From positions 1 to 21,400 of the forward strand of contig JBGTQJ010000098.1 of assembly GCA_041941305.1 (NCBI GenBank): a stretch of DNA of 21,400 nt. Direction: 5' to 3'. Both the position numbers and the translations under genes were made by a program. Under the pieces are notes generated by a model. It ran no database searches and had not been told where the DNA came from. It saw only the letters and a program-made list of their open reading frames with translations. Every line of letters begins with the position of its first letter. Position 1 is the stretch's first letter. This document shows positions 1-7,823 of the stretch, piece after piece. Origin of the DNA: JANSWP01 sp041941305. GTDB lineage: Bacteria > Bacteroidota > Bacteroidia > Chitinophagales > Saprospiraceae.

Positions 1-50
1 CTTTGATTATTCATAATTGCCTAATTCAGGTCAACCTATTTTAGGCATGG

Positions 51-125
51 ACAGGGATTGCTGATAACATTGTGGTTTGAATAGCGGGATGCAAAATGGT
101 GTTAGCAATCGAACTTAGGGATTCT
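51..125. repeat. Dispersed hairpin repeat, copy 1
   Basis: Arms at 56-71 and 95-110 form a 16-bp stem with one mismatch and two G-T pairs. The sequence, including the loop and the bases after the right arm, is clearly related to 10453-10525. Shared blocks include TTGCTGATA, CATTGTGG and AATGGTGTTAGCAATCGA. It lies about 100 bp upstream of the first gene. It may be a REP-like intergenic repeat or the 3' end of a transcript from before the window. The rest of 1-215 holds no recognisable gene. Confidence 0.6.
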
Positions 126-215
126 GCGTACTGGATTGCTGGCTGGTTTAAATGGGTATTGTTGGAATTACTATTACTCAATTGTATTTTCATGGATTGA
201 CTTCAATATAAACTT

Positions 216-908
216 ATGAGAAAAATCACTTCGACTTTAATTTTTGGGTTTGGCTGCCTTTTTGTTTATGGGCAAAATCTATGTTTAGGGTACTTTCCAA
301 TTGAAGAAGGGTTAAAATTTGAATTAACTTCATATGACAAGGAAGGGCAAGCGACTACTATTGCTCGACATGAGGTCGTTTTCTTTGAAGCATATGAAGG
401 AAAAGTTTCTGGAGAATATACCTCAATAGTCTCTTTACCTGATGGTGAAGAGTTGTCTCAAAACAATTATGAAGTAGAATGTAAGGATGGAGCTTTGCAC
501 CTACCTTATACCGTCATGCTGGCTCCGGGATTGTTGGAAAAATATGTAACAATGGATCTGACAGTTTCTGGAGAGGGTGTTTCCTTGCCTATGAAACTGG
601 AAAAAGGCATGGAACTCGAAGATGGCTTCACAGAGGTAGAAGTAGCTTCCGGAGAGGTAAAATTGATCACCATGAGGTTTGAGCCATTCAATAGGAAGGT
701 AATAGGGCAAGAGACCATCACAACCCCAGCAGGGACATTCGAATGCTTTAAAGTTACTTACGATTTGGATATGAAAATCATTATTCCCAAACTGGTTAAA
801 GTAATAGATTGGTATGCAGAAGGAATCGGATTGGTCAAACAAGAGCTGAAGAATAAAAAGGGTAAACCAATGGGTTCAATGATGTTGACAAACTTGGAAA
901 GGGAGTAG
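216..908 (+). CDS. Secreted DUF3108/TapB-like protein
   Basis: A 230-aa protein with a probable signal peptide: MRK followed by a hydrophobic stretch to about residue 19, and a possible cleavage site near YGQ. The mature part is beta-rich. Its C-terminal half contains GQETITTPAGTFECFKVTYD followed by a DWYAEGIGLVKQE segment. That pattern (a titratable sugar- or lipid-like domain with a 'TPAGTF.cfkv' strand and a 'wya.GiGlVk' strand) is typical of DUF3108/TapB-like proteins of Bacteroidota. The exact biochemical role is unknown; the predicted location is the periplasm or outer membrane. The ATG at 216 is chosen because it directly precedes the signal peptide. The stop is 50 bp before the SDR gene on the same strand, so co-transcription with the next two genes is plausible. 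Family assignment is by recalled pattern, not by search. Confidence 0.7.
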   Translation: MRKITSTLIFGFGCLFVYGQNLCLGYFPIEEGLKFELTSYDKEGQATTIARHEVVFFEAYEGKVSGEYTSIVSLPDGEELSQNNYEVECKDGALHLPYTVMLAPGLLEKYVTMDLTVSGEGVSLPMKLEKGMELEDGFTEVEVASGEVKLITMRFEPFNRKVIGQETITTPAGTFECFKVTYDLDMKIIIPKLVKVIDWYAEGIGLVKQELKNKKGKPMGSMMLTNLERE

Positions 909-913
909 TTTTG

Positions 914-948
914 CTGGGTACTGGGTGCTGGGTACTGGGTACTGGGAA
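914..948. repeat. Heptanucleotide tandem repeat (5 units)
   Basis: Five consecutive 7-bp units (CTGGGTA, CTGGGTG, CTGGGTA, CTGGGTA, CTGGGAA) begin 5 bp after a stop codon and end 10 bp before the ATG of the SDR gene. The reading frame of the SDR gene is open through the repeat from a TTG at 911. The translation there (GTG, WVLGTG) is low-complexity and lies before the conserved SDR N-terminus, so I treat it as non-coding spacer. Confidence 0.8.
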
Positions 949-958
949 TATATTTGAA

Positions 959-1765
959 ATGGAAAATAATCTAAAAAATAAGGTTGCACTAATTACAGGG
1001 GCTGCGCATGGTCAGGGACGCGCTACCGCTTTGGCATTGGCTGACCAGGGTGTCCATATTGCAGCTTTGGATATTGCCAGACCACTCTCCTACCCCACTT
1101 ATGGGATGGGTAGCAATGCAGATTTGGAGTCATTGAAGGCAGAATGTGAACAATTTGGAGTTCAATGTCTTTCTATTGTTGCTGATGTAAGGAATGATGA
1201 AGAAGTCTCCAAAGGGGTGGAAGCTTGTATAGACAAATTTGGGCAAATAGATATTTTATTTAACAATGCGGGTATTTGTGCATATGGTTTGGCTCATGAA
1301 TTGACAGAAGCCGAATGGGATCAAATGATCGATATCAACCTCAAAGGTCCCTGGATGGTAGCCAGACGGGTAATGCCACATATGATTGCTCAAAAATCGG
1401 GGGTCATTATCAATAATTCTTCGGTTGGCGGACTGCGGGGTATGAGAAGATTGAGCCACTATGCGGCAGCCAAATGGGGTTTGACTGGCTTGACTAAATC
1501 GTGGGCAATAGAACTGGCGCCGCACAACATCCGAGTCATTTCAATACACCCTACGGGTGTCAATACACCCATGAACGATGGATTGGCAGAAATGGAAGGG
1601 AAGACACCGGAAGAGATAGCAGAAGCATCCGCAGGAAATTTAATTCCTGTACCCTGGATTGAACCTGAAGATGTAGCGCAAGCGGTTGTTTATTTAGCTT
1701 CTGATAAAGCTCGATTTATTACAGGTAGTGAATTTATTTTGGATGCGGGCTTGTTAACAAAGTAG
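959..1765 (+). CDS. SDR-family NAD(P)-dependent oxidoreductase, mycofactocin-type subfamily
   Basis: A 268-aa classical short-chain dehydrogenase/reductase. It has the dinucleotide-binding TGAAHGQG at residues 13-20, an Asp at the end of beta-2 (D38) that favours NAD, NNAG at 102-105, Ser154/155, and the catalytic YAAAK (Y168, K172). The C-terminal half has HPTGVNTPM and a SDKARFITGSEFILDAG end. The roughly 25-residue insert after D38 and the HPTGV-TPM motif match what I recall of the mycofactocin-coupled SDR subfamily, in which NAD is tightly held. No mycofactocin gene is nearby, so the substrate and electron acceptor are unknown. The start is ATG 959; an upstream in-frame TTG at 911 would translate the heptamer repeat and is rejected. 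It is 16 bp before the next same-strand gene. The enzyme class is near certain; the subfamily is inference. Confidence 0.9.
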   Translation: MENNLKNKVALITGAAHGQGRATALALADQGVHIAALDIARPLSYPTYGMGSNADLESLKAECEQFGVQCLSIVADVRNDEEVSKGVEACIDKFGQIDILFNNAGICAYGLAHELTEAEWDQMIDINLKGPWMVARRVMPHMIAQKSGVIINNSSVGGLRGMRRLSHYAAAKWGLTGLTKSWAIELAPHNIRVISIHPTGVNTPMNDGLAEMEGKTPEEIAEASAGNLIPVPWIEPEDVAQAVVYLASDKARFITGSEFILDAGLLTK

Positions 1766-1781
1766 ATCTTTAATTAAGAAT

Positions 1782-2954
1782 ATGTTTTTCAAAAATAAAA
1801 TACCAGCTGGATTTTTCTTCATTGCTTTTATTTTATCCAATTCGGTTTATGCTCAAAAAATTCTCACCAATGACCTTGGCGAAAAAATAATCGTGTATGA
1901 AGATGGTAGCTGGGAGTTTTATAAAGGGACTGTTGATTCCATTGCAGTAGATGTAGAAAATATAGAACGGGATGCTCCGATTTCTCAAGCAGAAATGCTC
2001 CGACAAGAAATCCAACAATTACTGGAAAAAACCAATGTCAAGAAGGCAATAATTGAAAAGGAATATACCTCGACCATCACCAAGCGGGTAACTCAGGAAG
2101 AACATTTGGAATTGCTTTACAGAGACAAGAAAATAACCCCTCCCTTGACGATATTTGAAGCTGAAGAAGCATTGAAAGCCAGGATCATGAAGGAGAATGA
2201 ATTCAAAAACACGTTGGATTTAATGATCAAGGAGTTGAAAGAATTGAAAAACATTCAAAAAATTCAGGAAAAGAAGCCCCAAAAAGCAATTGAAATGTTG
2301 GTGAAGATGGGAAAGTTATCAGATAAAGATCCCAGGTTTATTACCAAAACCCAAAAATCTGAATTAGTCGAGCCATTTGCTCCTGAACCACAAAAACAAT
2401 ATGCCAGTTACAATCCTCTGACAGATGTCATGCTCCATCCCCCAAAGAAGGATTGCAGTTTCCAATTTGATGGAATAGATGAAATTACAGGTCAAAAAAG
2501 AAGAGATGTCCAGGAACAGTTGTTTTTCTTTTTCACTCCACCTGCACTAGCCAATCACCTCAATGGTGCCGATTATTTGCGATGCATGGGTTATTTGACT
2601 CAGATATCTGGCGGTTACCGCTTTCTTTCACTAAAGTTTGTTATTAAATCAAATATAGCCCAACAAGCCTTTGGCGGATTTACCAAAAACAGTTTACTGA
2701 ACATCAAATTATTAAATGGTGATAATGTAAGGTTATTGAACAACAAGGATCATTCGGGAACTTACGACCCCATTCAAAAAGCCTATATTTTTAAAGCACA
2801 ATTTCCGATTAGTAACAAACACTTTAAAATGCTATCCAGGTCAGAAGTAGATAAATTAAGGGTAGTCTGGGATACAGGTTACGAAGATTATGAGATTTAT
2901 GAGTTGGATTTTTTCAAAAATCAATTTTCCTGTTTAGAATCTGGAAACAAATAA
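1782..2954 (+). CDS. Secreted protein of unknown function with central coiled coil
   Basis: A 390-aa protein with a clear signal peptide (residues 1-24, hydrophobic core GFFFIAFIL, end VYAQK). The mature N-terminus carries LTNDLGEKIIVYEDGSWEF, a short motif often seen at the start of Bacteroidota exported proteins of unknown function. Residues of about 65-165 are Lys/Glu-rich and probably form a coiled coil. Residues of about 220-390 look like a globular beta-rich domain with two Cys near its start and one near the end. No catalytic motif or T9SS tail is recognised. The gene follows the SDR gene by 16 bp, suggesting one transcript. The A/T-rich stretch after the stop leads straight into the permease A control region. 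Confidence 0.75.
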   Translation: MFFKNKIPAGFFFIAFILSNSVYAQKILTNDLGEKIIVYEDGSWEFYKGTVDSIAVDVENIERDAPISQAEMLRQEIQQLLEKTNVKKAIIEKEYTSTITKRVTQEEHLELLYRDKKITPPLTIFEAEEALKARIMKENEFKNTLDLMIKELKELKNIQKIQEKKPQKAIEMLVKMGKLSDKDPRFITKTQKSELVEPFAPEPQKQYASYNPLTDVMLHPPKKDCSFQFDGIDEITGQKRRDVQEQLFFFFTPPALANHLNGADYLRCMGYLTQISGGYRFLSLKFVIKSNIAQQAFGGFTKNSLLNIKLLNGDNVRLLNNKDHSGTYDPIQKAYIFKAQFPISNKHFKMLSRSEVDKLRVVWDTGYEDYEIYELDFFKNQFSCLESGNK

Positions 2955-2967
2955 TAACCAATGCTTC

Positions 2968-3002
2968 GTCCGTCTCTGAACACCATCCGTTCGTTTCTGA
3001 AC
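2968..3002 (+). promoter_or_regulatory. Paired 14-bp dyads (activator site, permease A)
   Basis: Two dyads, GTCCGTCTCTGAAC (2968-2981) and GTTCGTTTCTGAAC (2989-3002), are separated by 7 bp, giving 21-bp centre-to-centre spacing (two helical turns). The same pair with the same 7-bp spacing occurs upstream of permeases B and C. The 66-bp distance to the -24 element fits an upstream activating sequence for a sigma-54 enhancer-binding protein. The binding protein is not identified. Confidence 0.75.
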
Positions 3003-3044
3003 ATTTATTTTTCAACAACACAAATCAAAACCACTCCAAACAAC

Positions 3045-3083
3045 TGGTTGTCAAGCCCTTAGCACTAGTGGCACAGCCCTTGT
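3045..3083 (+). promoter_or_regulatory. Sigma-54-type promoter of permease A
   Basis: TGGCACAGCCCTTGT (3069-3083) matches the -24/-12 consensus TGGCAC-N5-TTGC except T for C at the last base. A preceding block TGGTTGTCAAGCCC (3045-3058) is shared with permease B, and its core TGTCAAGCCCTTA differs from the IHF consensus WATCAANNNNTTR at one position. Transcription would start near 3094, giving a leader of about 200 nt. Confidence 0.65.
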
Positions 3084-3147
3084 TTTAAATATTAATCCAT
3101 TTTCAGTTTTTTTCTCAAAATTATCCTTTTGGGAAAAGTTTTGGTGT

Positions 3148-3190
3148 AGCCGTTGAGGAGAGCGATTTGACTTAACGGCTTCTTTTTTTT
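3148..3190 (+). terminator. Terminator-like hairpin in permease A leader
   Basis: AGCCGTT (3148-3154) can pair with AACGGCT (3174-3180), and a T-rich run (TCTTTTTTTT) follows. It lies inside the predicted leader, upstream of the permease start, so it could be an attenuator. The 19-nt loop makes it weak. The rest of 2955-3291 outside the elements listed shows no gene. Confidence 0.3.
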
Positions 3191-3291
3191 GGAAAATACC
3201 CTTCTCATTAGTTTGCAGTTGACAGTTTGCTGCAGGCAGACATTTACGCTAATGCTTCTTTGTATAAACTTTCACTAATACCACTCCGTTT

Positions 3292-5661
3292 ATGTTTCAA
3301 AGTTACTTGAAAGTTGCCTTTAGAAATTTAATAAAAAACAAGGGCTATACATTAATCAATATTACTGGTATAGCAGTAGGCTTTGCCTGTTGTCTGCTTA
3401 TCGGGCTTTATGTGCAATCTGAATTGAGCTTTGACAAATATCACGAACATCATCCAAACCTTTTTAGACTTGCCAATCACGTGGAAGGTGGATCCTACGC
3501 AAATGGAATTGCCAAGGTCAGCGATCCCTGGGGACCCGAAGCCAAAAAAACCATTCCTGAGGTAGAAGAAATGTGCCGGTTTGTGTTTTACGGACAAGCC
3601 TTGGTGAAATACGAAGATGAGTTAAATTATGAAGGAGGTGGTTTGTATGCGGACCCTTCTGTTTTTAAAATGTTTAGCTGGAATTTGCTGGAAGGGGACC
3701 CTGAAACAGCTTTGTCAGAACCCAATAGTATCGTATTGACTAAAAGGCTTGCAGATAAATATTTCCAAAATGAAAACCCCATTGGAAAGACCTTAAATTT
3801 TGATAACCAAATAGATAGAAAAGTAACGGCAGTTCTCGAAGATGTGCCCTTAAATTCACACTTTCGATTTCGCTACCTGGCTCCCTTAGAAGATCATACT
3901 CATCCAGATCGTGGAAAATGGAGTCATTGGAATCAATTTTATACATACCTTCAATTGGAGGAGAGAGCGGACATTAAGATGGTGGAGACAAAACTGGATG
4001 CCATGTTGGCTCAACACCTCGAAGAAGATCTTTCAGATGCCTGGACTCCTTTCCTCCAGCCCATCACCGATATTCATCTGACCTCAAATCTTCATCGGGA
4101 AATGGCAGCTAATTCGGACATCAATTACATCTATATTTTTAGCTTGATTGCACTGTTCATCCTAATAATCGCCTGTACCAATATTGTAAACCTGTCTACT
4201 GCTAGAGCAACTCATAGGGCCAAGGAAGTAGGGGTACGGAAAGTAACTGGTGCAAGCAAAGGCATCTTAATTCGACAGTTTATCGGCGAATCTATGTTGG
4301 TATGCGTTTTTGCAGCTGTTTTGGCAATAATGCTTGCCGAATTGATGCTCAAACCCATGAATGCTATTTTAGGTAGTCAGCTGGATCTGAATTTGATGGA
4401 AAATATGGAGCTGACTGCTGGGCTGGTCATAGTCACATTCTTAACCAGCTTAATTTCAGGAGGATATCCTGCATTTATCCTATCAAACTTTCGTCCAGCC
4501 AATGTGCTCAAAGGCAATCTGAATTTCACTGGAAATTCTGGCTTACGGCGAGGCTTAGTCATTTTCCAATTTGCGATAGCTACTTTTCTCATCATTGGCA
4601 CATTAGTCGTTAACAATCAATTGCATTATATTCAAAACAAGAACTTGGGTTTCAATAAAGATCAAATTATCAACGTGCCCATGCAAGCTGCCACCACCAA
4701 CCAAAAAGCTGCCACTATAAAAGATAAACTGTTAAAAATACCGGGAGTACTCAAAGTGTCGACTTCTGCCAATCGTCCGGGGGGTAGTGATTATGGGGTA
4801 CCAGCCAAAGCAGTTGGTGTACCGGACGATCAACAACCCTCTATGCGCTGTCTGGTCATTGACGAAGATTTTTTGGATACATATGAAATGGAAATTGCCC
4901 AGGGGCGGGGATTCTCAAAAGAAATGTCAACAGATACTGCTGCCTATTTGATTAATGAAACAGCTGCGAAACAGTTGGGTTGGGATAATATTGAGGGCAA
5001 GCAAATCGAAATGCCAGCTGTGGGTAGAGCGGCAGGGTCCGTCGTGGGTGTCGTCAAAGATTTTCATTTTCGTTCGATGCATGAAAAAATTGCACCGCTT
5101 TATTTCTTTGTAGAACCTACCTGGTTTTCCCAGTTTAGTATAAAAATTGATGCCTCCAAATTAAATGAGACCTTGGCAGTATTAGAGCAAAAATGGCAAG
5201 AATTGGAACCCGGTTATCCTTTCGCTTATCGCTTTTTTGACCAATCATACGGAAGCCTTCACGCTGCAGAGCAGAGTACAGCCAGTATTATCAAATGGTT
5301 TACTTTTCTAGCCATTTTTATCACTTGTCTCGGATTGTTTGGACTTTCAACCTATACTGCAGAAAGTCGAACCAAAGAAATTGGAATACGAAAAGTATTG
5401 GGAGCATCCGTAGGTAATATCATAGGAATGATGTCTAAAGAAGTTTTGATTTTAGTAGGAATGGCAATTGTAGTTGCTGCCCCCTTGGCTTTTTGGGCAA
5501 GCAGCAATTGGCTCCAATCTTATGCCTATACAATGGATTTGAGCGCTAATACATTTATTTATGCCGGTATTTTAGCTATCTTAATCGCCTTATTTACCGT
5601 AAGTTATCATTCGATTCGCTCAGCGCTGACCAATCCCATTGAATCCTTGAGATACGAATAA
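3292..5661 (+). CDS. FtsX/MacB-type ABC transporter permease A
   Basis: A 789-aa inner-membrane permease. The layout is that of the 8-TM Bacteroidota family: a TM helix near residues 20-42, a MacB-like periplasmic core domain, an FtsX block (TM near 279-300, 331-352, 375-398), a further TM near 422-442, a second periplasmic core, and a second FtsX block (TM near 668-686, 718-738, 754-774). Both coupling motifs are visible: RAKEVGVRKVTGASKG and RTKEIGIRKVLGASVG. The protein ends NPIESLRYE, as do its paralogs. Such permeases work with a separate LolD/MacB-type ATPase and usually move lipids, peptides or drugs or signal across the envelope; the substrate here is unknown. No ATPase is in the window. 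It is apparently monocistronic, with its own sigma-54-type promoter, and a palindromic repeat begins 9 bp after its stop. Confidence 0.9.
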   Translation: MFQSYLKVAFRNLIKNKGYTLINITGIAVGFACCLLIGLYVQSELSFDKYHEHHPNLFRLANHVEGGSYANGIAKVSDPWGPEAKKTIPEVEEMCRFVFYGQALVKYEDELNYEGGGLYADPSVFKMFSWNLLEGDPETALSEPNSIVLTKRLADKYFQNENPIGKTLNFDNQIDRKVTAVLEDVPLNSHFRFRYLAPLEDHTHPDRGKWSHWNQFYTYLQLEERADIKMVETKLDAMLAQHLEEDLSDAWTPFLQPITDIHLTSNLHREMAANSDINYIYIFSLIALFILIIACTNIVNLSTARATHRAKEVGVRKVTGASKGILIRQFIGESMLVCVFAAVLAIMLAELMLKPMNAILGSQLDLNLMENMELTAGLVIVTFLTSLISGGYPAFILSNFRPANVLKGNLNFTGNSGLRRGLVIFQFAIATFLIIGTLVVNNQLHYIQNKNLGFNKDQIINVPMQAATTNQKAATIKDKLLKIPGVLKVSTSANRPGGSDYGVPAKAVGVPDDQQPSMRCLVIDEDFLDTYEMEIAQGRGFSKEMSTDTAAYLINETAAKQLGWDNIEGKQIEMPAVGRAAGSVVGVVKDFHFRSMHEKIAPLYFFVEPTWFSQFSIKIDASKLNETLAVLEQKWQELEPGYPFAYRFFDQSYGSLHAAEQSTASIIKWFTFLAIFITCLGLFGLSTYTAESRTKEIGIRKVLGASVGNIIGMMSKEVLILVGMAIVVAAPLAFWASSNWLQSYAYTMDLSANTFIYAGILAILIALFTVSYHSIRSALTNPIESLRYE

Positions 5662-5670
5662 ATGATTTAA

Positions 5671-5810
5671 GTTGCGAACAAGAACCTCGCCGCCCTGCCG
5701 GGCGGCTCGAGAGGGTTTTTAGGGGGTGAAAGCGGGCAATTTGCCCGCTTTCACCCCCTAAAAACCCCTTCGGCAAGCCAGCGCAGCTGGCGAGGCGAAT
5801 ACTTCGCAAC
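5671..5810. repeat. Cloverleaf-like palindromic repeat, copy 1 (140 bp)
   Basis: Ends GTTGCGAA (5671-5678) and TTCGCAAC (5803-5810) are inverted. Inside are three hairpins: GCCGCCC/GGGCGGC (5689-5706), a 27-bp perfect stem with a 1-nt centre (5713-5739 with 5741-5767), and GCCAGC/GCTGGC (5777-5791). Flanks ATGATTTAA (5662-5670) and ATGAATTAA (5811-5819) resemble a 9-bp target duplication with one mismatch. The diverged second copy, in opposite orientation, is at 7824-7960. It encodes no protein, so it would be a non-autonomous element. It may also terminate permease A transcription. Confidence 0.75.
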
Positions 5811-5855
5811 ATGAATTAAATACTTATAATATTATCAAATCAAAAAATCATAAAT

Positions 5856-6155
5856 ATGGGACATATTGCAATACCAATACCTCCTGGAAATGGAAAACAA
5901 GACGTTGAAATAGAAATCACCGTCAATGGCAAAAAAGCACAATTGCATTATCGGGTTGAACTTTTCTATTGGGAAGACTGTCCAGTTCCCACTGTCAATA
6001 GGGTTGAATGTATCAAAAATCTATTGTCGGATTATGACGAAAACTGGATGATTTATTACATCGGTGACCCGAATGACAGCTATGTGCCAATCACTTTTGT
6101 GAAGAAAGCAGATTGGTTGGAACAACGGAAATTGTTGATTCCAAAGGAAAATTGA
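5856..6155 (+). CDS. Small hypothetical protein
   Basis: A 99-aa protein with no signal peptide or TM helix, so probably cytoplasmic. The first half is predicted beta (EIEITVNGKKAQLHYRVELF) and the second half is mixed, with an acidic YDENWMIYYIGDPNDSY stretch and a basic end. Two Cys are present (in EDCPVP and VECIKN). I do not recognise the family. Coding is supported by an ATG preceded by an A/T-rich leader, normal residue composition for the neighbourhood and a stop just before a pair of strong hairpins. It lies between a palindromic repeat and a convergent gene and has no obvious partner. Confidence 0.6.
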   Translation: MGHIAIPIPPGNGKQDVEIEITVNGKKAQLHYRVELFYWEDCPVPTVNRVECIKNLLSDYDENWMIYYIGDPNDSYVPITFVKKADWLEQRKLLIPKEN

Positions 6156-6162
6156 CCAGGAG

Positions 6163-6193
6163 GATTCAAATAGGCACTATGCCCATTTGAATC
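6163..6193. terminator. Hairpin between convergent genes (first)
   Basis: The 13-nt arms GATTCAAATAGGC (6163-6175) and GCCCATTTGAATC (6181-6193) pair with one mismatch around a 5-nt loop, 8 bp after the stop of the small gene. There is no T-run, so a terminator role is inferred from position only. Confidence 0.45.
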
Positions 6194-6209
6194 GCCAAAC
6201 CAGTTCTTA

Positions 6210-6260
6210 AAGGGGAGGCTGTATAGGATTTGTTGATAAATCCTATACAGCCTCCTCCTT
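6210..6260. terminator. Long hairpin between convergent genes (second)
   Basis: An 18-bp perfect stem (6214-6231 with 6238-6255, 6-nt loop) is extended by AAGG/CCTT with one bulged T. It sits midway between convergent genes ending at 6155 and 6323 and could act in both directions. No long T-run follows, so it could equally be another palindromic repeat. Confidence 0.5.
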
Positions 6261-6322
6261 AAACCCGAATTAATAAAAGTCAATTCTAATTCGAATAAAT
6301 GATTGATAACTTTTATTTCTCA

Positions 6323-7480
6323 TTATTCAATCAATATCAACTGTCCAGATTGTTTAAACCCATTCCCTACCAATTCATAAAAGTAGCTTCCAGTTGAAAA
6401 ATCACTCAAATCGATTTCAACTAAATGCGCTCCAGATGGATAGGTTTTTGACAAAAAAGTCAAAATGGTTTTTCCGCTGCTATCAGTGATTCTTATTTCA
6501 AAATCAGTTTTTTCAATTAGCGAAATATTCAAAGCGGTCTTTTCCACAAAAGGATTTGGATAAGGCACAACTGAAATTTGAGGAATAAAGGGTGCATCAG
6601 AAGCTGTACTTTCAGGACCAAAAGTGATGCTATTGGGAGAGGAAAGTCCATTTCCATTGGCAAACAATTGCAGATTGCCGGAAGCGAGTTCATATTTATA
6701 CACTGCATTGCCATTCCAGTCACAAATGAACAAATTGCCATTGCCATCAAAGGCAAAACCCTCAACAGATTGCAAGCCAGTGATGGGTTTATTTAAAAAT
6801 GTACCCGTTTCATTGTCAAATCGAAGTACCTCGCCAACCGTCCAGTCAGCAACCCATAAAGCTTCATCATCTCCAAACCAAACATTGGTGGGTCCTTGTA
6901 AAATAGAACTATTGAGGTAGATGCCTAAAAAATTTCCCAGTGTGTCAAATTTGTGGACATTGCCATCTGTACCATTGCCATATCTACCCACATATAAATT
7001 ACCTGCTTCGTCCCAGGCCTGTCCACAACCATTGGGGATACCAGTTGAAGTAAATTCATCAATAAATACTCCGGTGTCAAAATTGAAGCGGGCGACCTTG
7101 TTTTGTAGGTTTCCCCACTGGCTGACATATAGATAACCATCCGGTCCTACTCTTGTTTTCGTAGGATTATCCAGGCTATAACCCGAAGTAAAATTGCCTT
7201 TGTAAGCACCTGTTGAACCATCATACCTTTTAATGGCAGAATTGAACCGGGCAGTGACTAACAAATCTCCACTGGGGTGGAATACCACTTCCTGTGGAGC
7301 CGATAAGCCACCTAGTCCAGGAGGAACAAAATCTCCTTTAAAGGCACCAGTATTGCTATCAAATCTTTTTACTGAATTGTTGTCACGGCTGGTTACAAAA
7401 ATGTCAGGATTTTGAGCAGAAAGGAAGGGAGCAGCTATACTAAAGCAGAATAGCATTAACAGTCTAATGGATGTTTTCAT
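6323..7480 (-). CDS. Secreted NHL/SMP-30-like beta-propeller with T9SS sorting domain
   Basis: A 385-aa protein. The chosen start gives MKTSIRLLMLFCFSIAAPFL, a classic signal peptide; the longer frame open to 7597 adds 39 residues without homology and would bury the signal. Residues of about 25-290 are blades with repeated patterns such as NSVKRFDSNTGAFKGDF, SAIKRYDGSTGAYKGNF, VARFNFDTGVFIDEF and VLRFDNETGTFLN, each following a G-D/N-LYV strand, as in NHL/SGL propellers. The last about 85 residues form a type A T9SS C-terminal domain (PYPNPFVEKTALNISL through SYFYELVGNGFKQSGQLILI). It should be exported across the outer membrane by the Por secretion system and anchored at the surface or released. 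Ligand or enzymatic activity is not evident. It is divergent from permease B, with a 502-bp gap between them. Confidence 0.85.
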   Translation of the reverse strand: MKTSIRLLMLFCFSIAAPFLSAQNPDIFVTSRDNNSVKRFDSNTGAFKGDFVPPGLGGLSAPQEVVFHPSGDLLVTARFNSAIKRYDGSTGAYKGNFTSGYSLDNPTKTRVGPDGYLYVSQWGNLQNKVARFNFDTGVFIDEFTSTGIPNGCGQAWDEAGNLYVGRYGNGTDGNVHKFDTLGNFLGIYLNSSILQGPTNVWFGDDEALWVADWTVGEVLRFDNETGTFLNKPITGLQSVEGFAFDGNGNLFICDWNGNAVYKYELASGNLQLFANGNGLSSPNSITFGPESTASDAPFIPQISVVPYPNPFVEKTALNISLIEKTDFEIRITDSSGKTILTFLSKTYPSGAHLVEIDLSDFSTGSYFYELVGNGFKQSGQLILIE

Positions 7481-7665
7481 AACTTTTTTTTTTAAGTGAA
7501 ATTGTCTAGAGCATAAACGACTCATTCTGCAGTAGTCGCTGCTTTGCTTATTATGACAATGTCTGCTGGATTCCCTTTTCTCTTTGATCAGATCCATTTT
7601 TCACTCAATGACAAGTACATAAAAGAAACGAATCACATTAATCTGTCCTTGCTCCAATGGACTTT

Positions 7666-7700
7666 GTTCGTTTCCGAACAGTCCACGTCCAAATCTGGAC
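7666..7700 (+). promoter_or_regulatory. Paired 14-bp dyads (activator site, permease B)
   Basis: GTTCGTTTCCGAAC (7666-7679) and GTCCAAATCTGGAC (7687-7700) are separated by 7 bp, exactly as upstream of permeases A and C. The second is a near-perfect palindrome. The distance to the -24 element is 66 bp, identical to permease A. The stretch 7481-7665 between this site and the propeller gene shows nothing else recognisable. Confidence 0.75.
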
Positions 7701-7742
7701 GAAAACCAACCCACAAACCCCCAAAACCCTGCTACAATCGAC

Positions 7743-7781
7743 TGGTTATCAGTACACTGCAATAAATGGCACATCCATTGA
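7743..7781 (+). promoter_or_regulatory. Sigma-54-type promoter of permease B
   Basis: TGGCACATCCATTGA (7767-7781) matches the -24/-12 consensus except A for C at the final position. The block TGGTTATCAGTACA (7743-7757 region) aligns with the block before the permease A element at the same 15-bp distance, and resembles an IHF site at 11 of 13 positions. The start of transcription would be near 7792, about 190 nt before the ATG. Confidence 0.65.
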
Positions 7782-7823
7782 ATTTTATTTTAGAAGCGTA
7801 ACTTTCAAAACTAATTAATCCAA

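Noticed and set aside
911..958. N-terminal extension of the SDR from TTG 911
   Set aside because: It translates the heptamer repeat and precedes the normal SDR start at ATG 959.
7481..7597. 39-residue N-terminal extension of the beta-propeller protein
   Set aside because: It would place a typical signal peptide in the interior of the protein.
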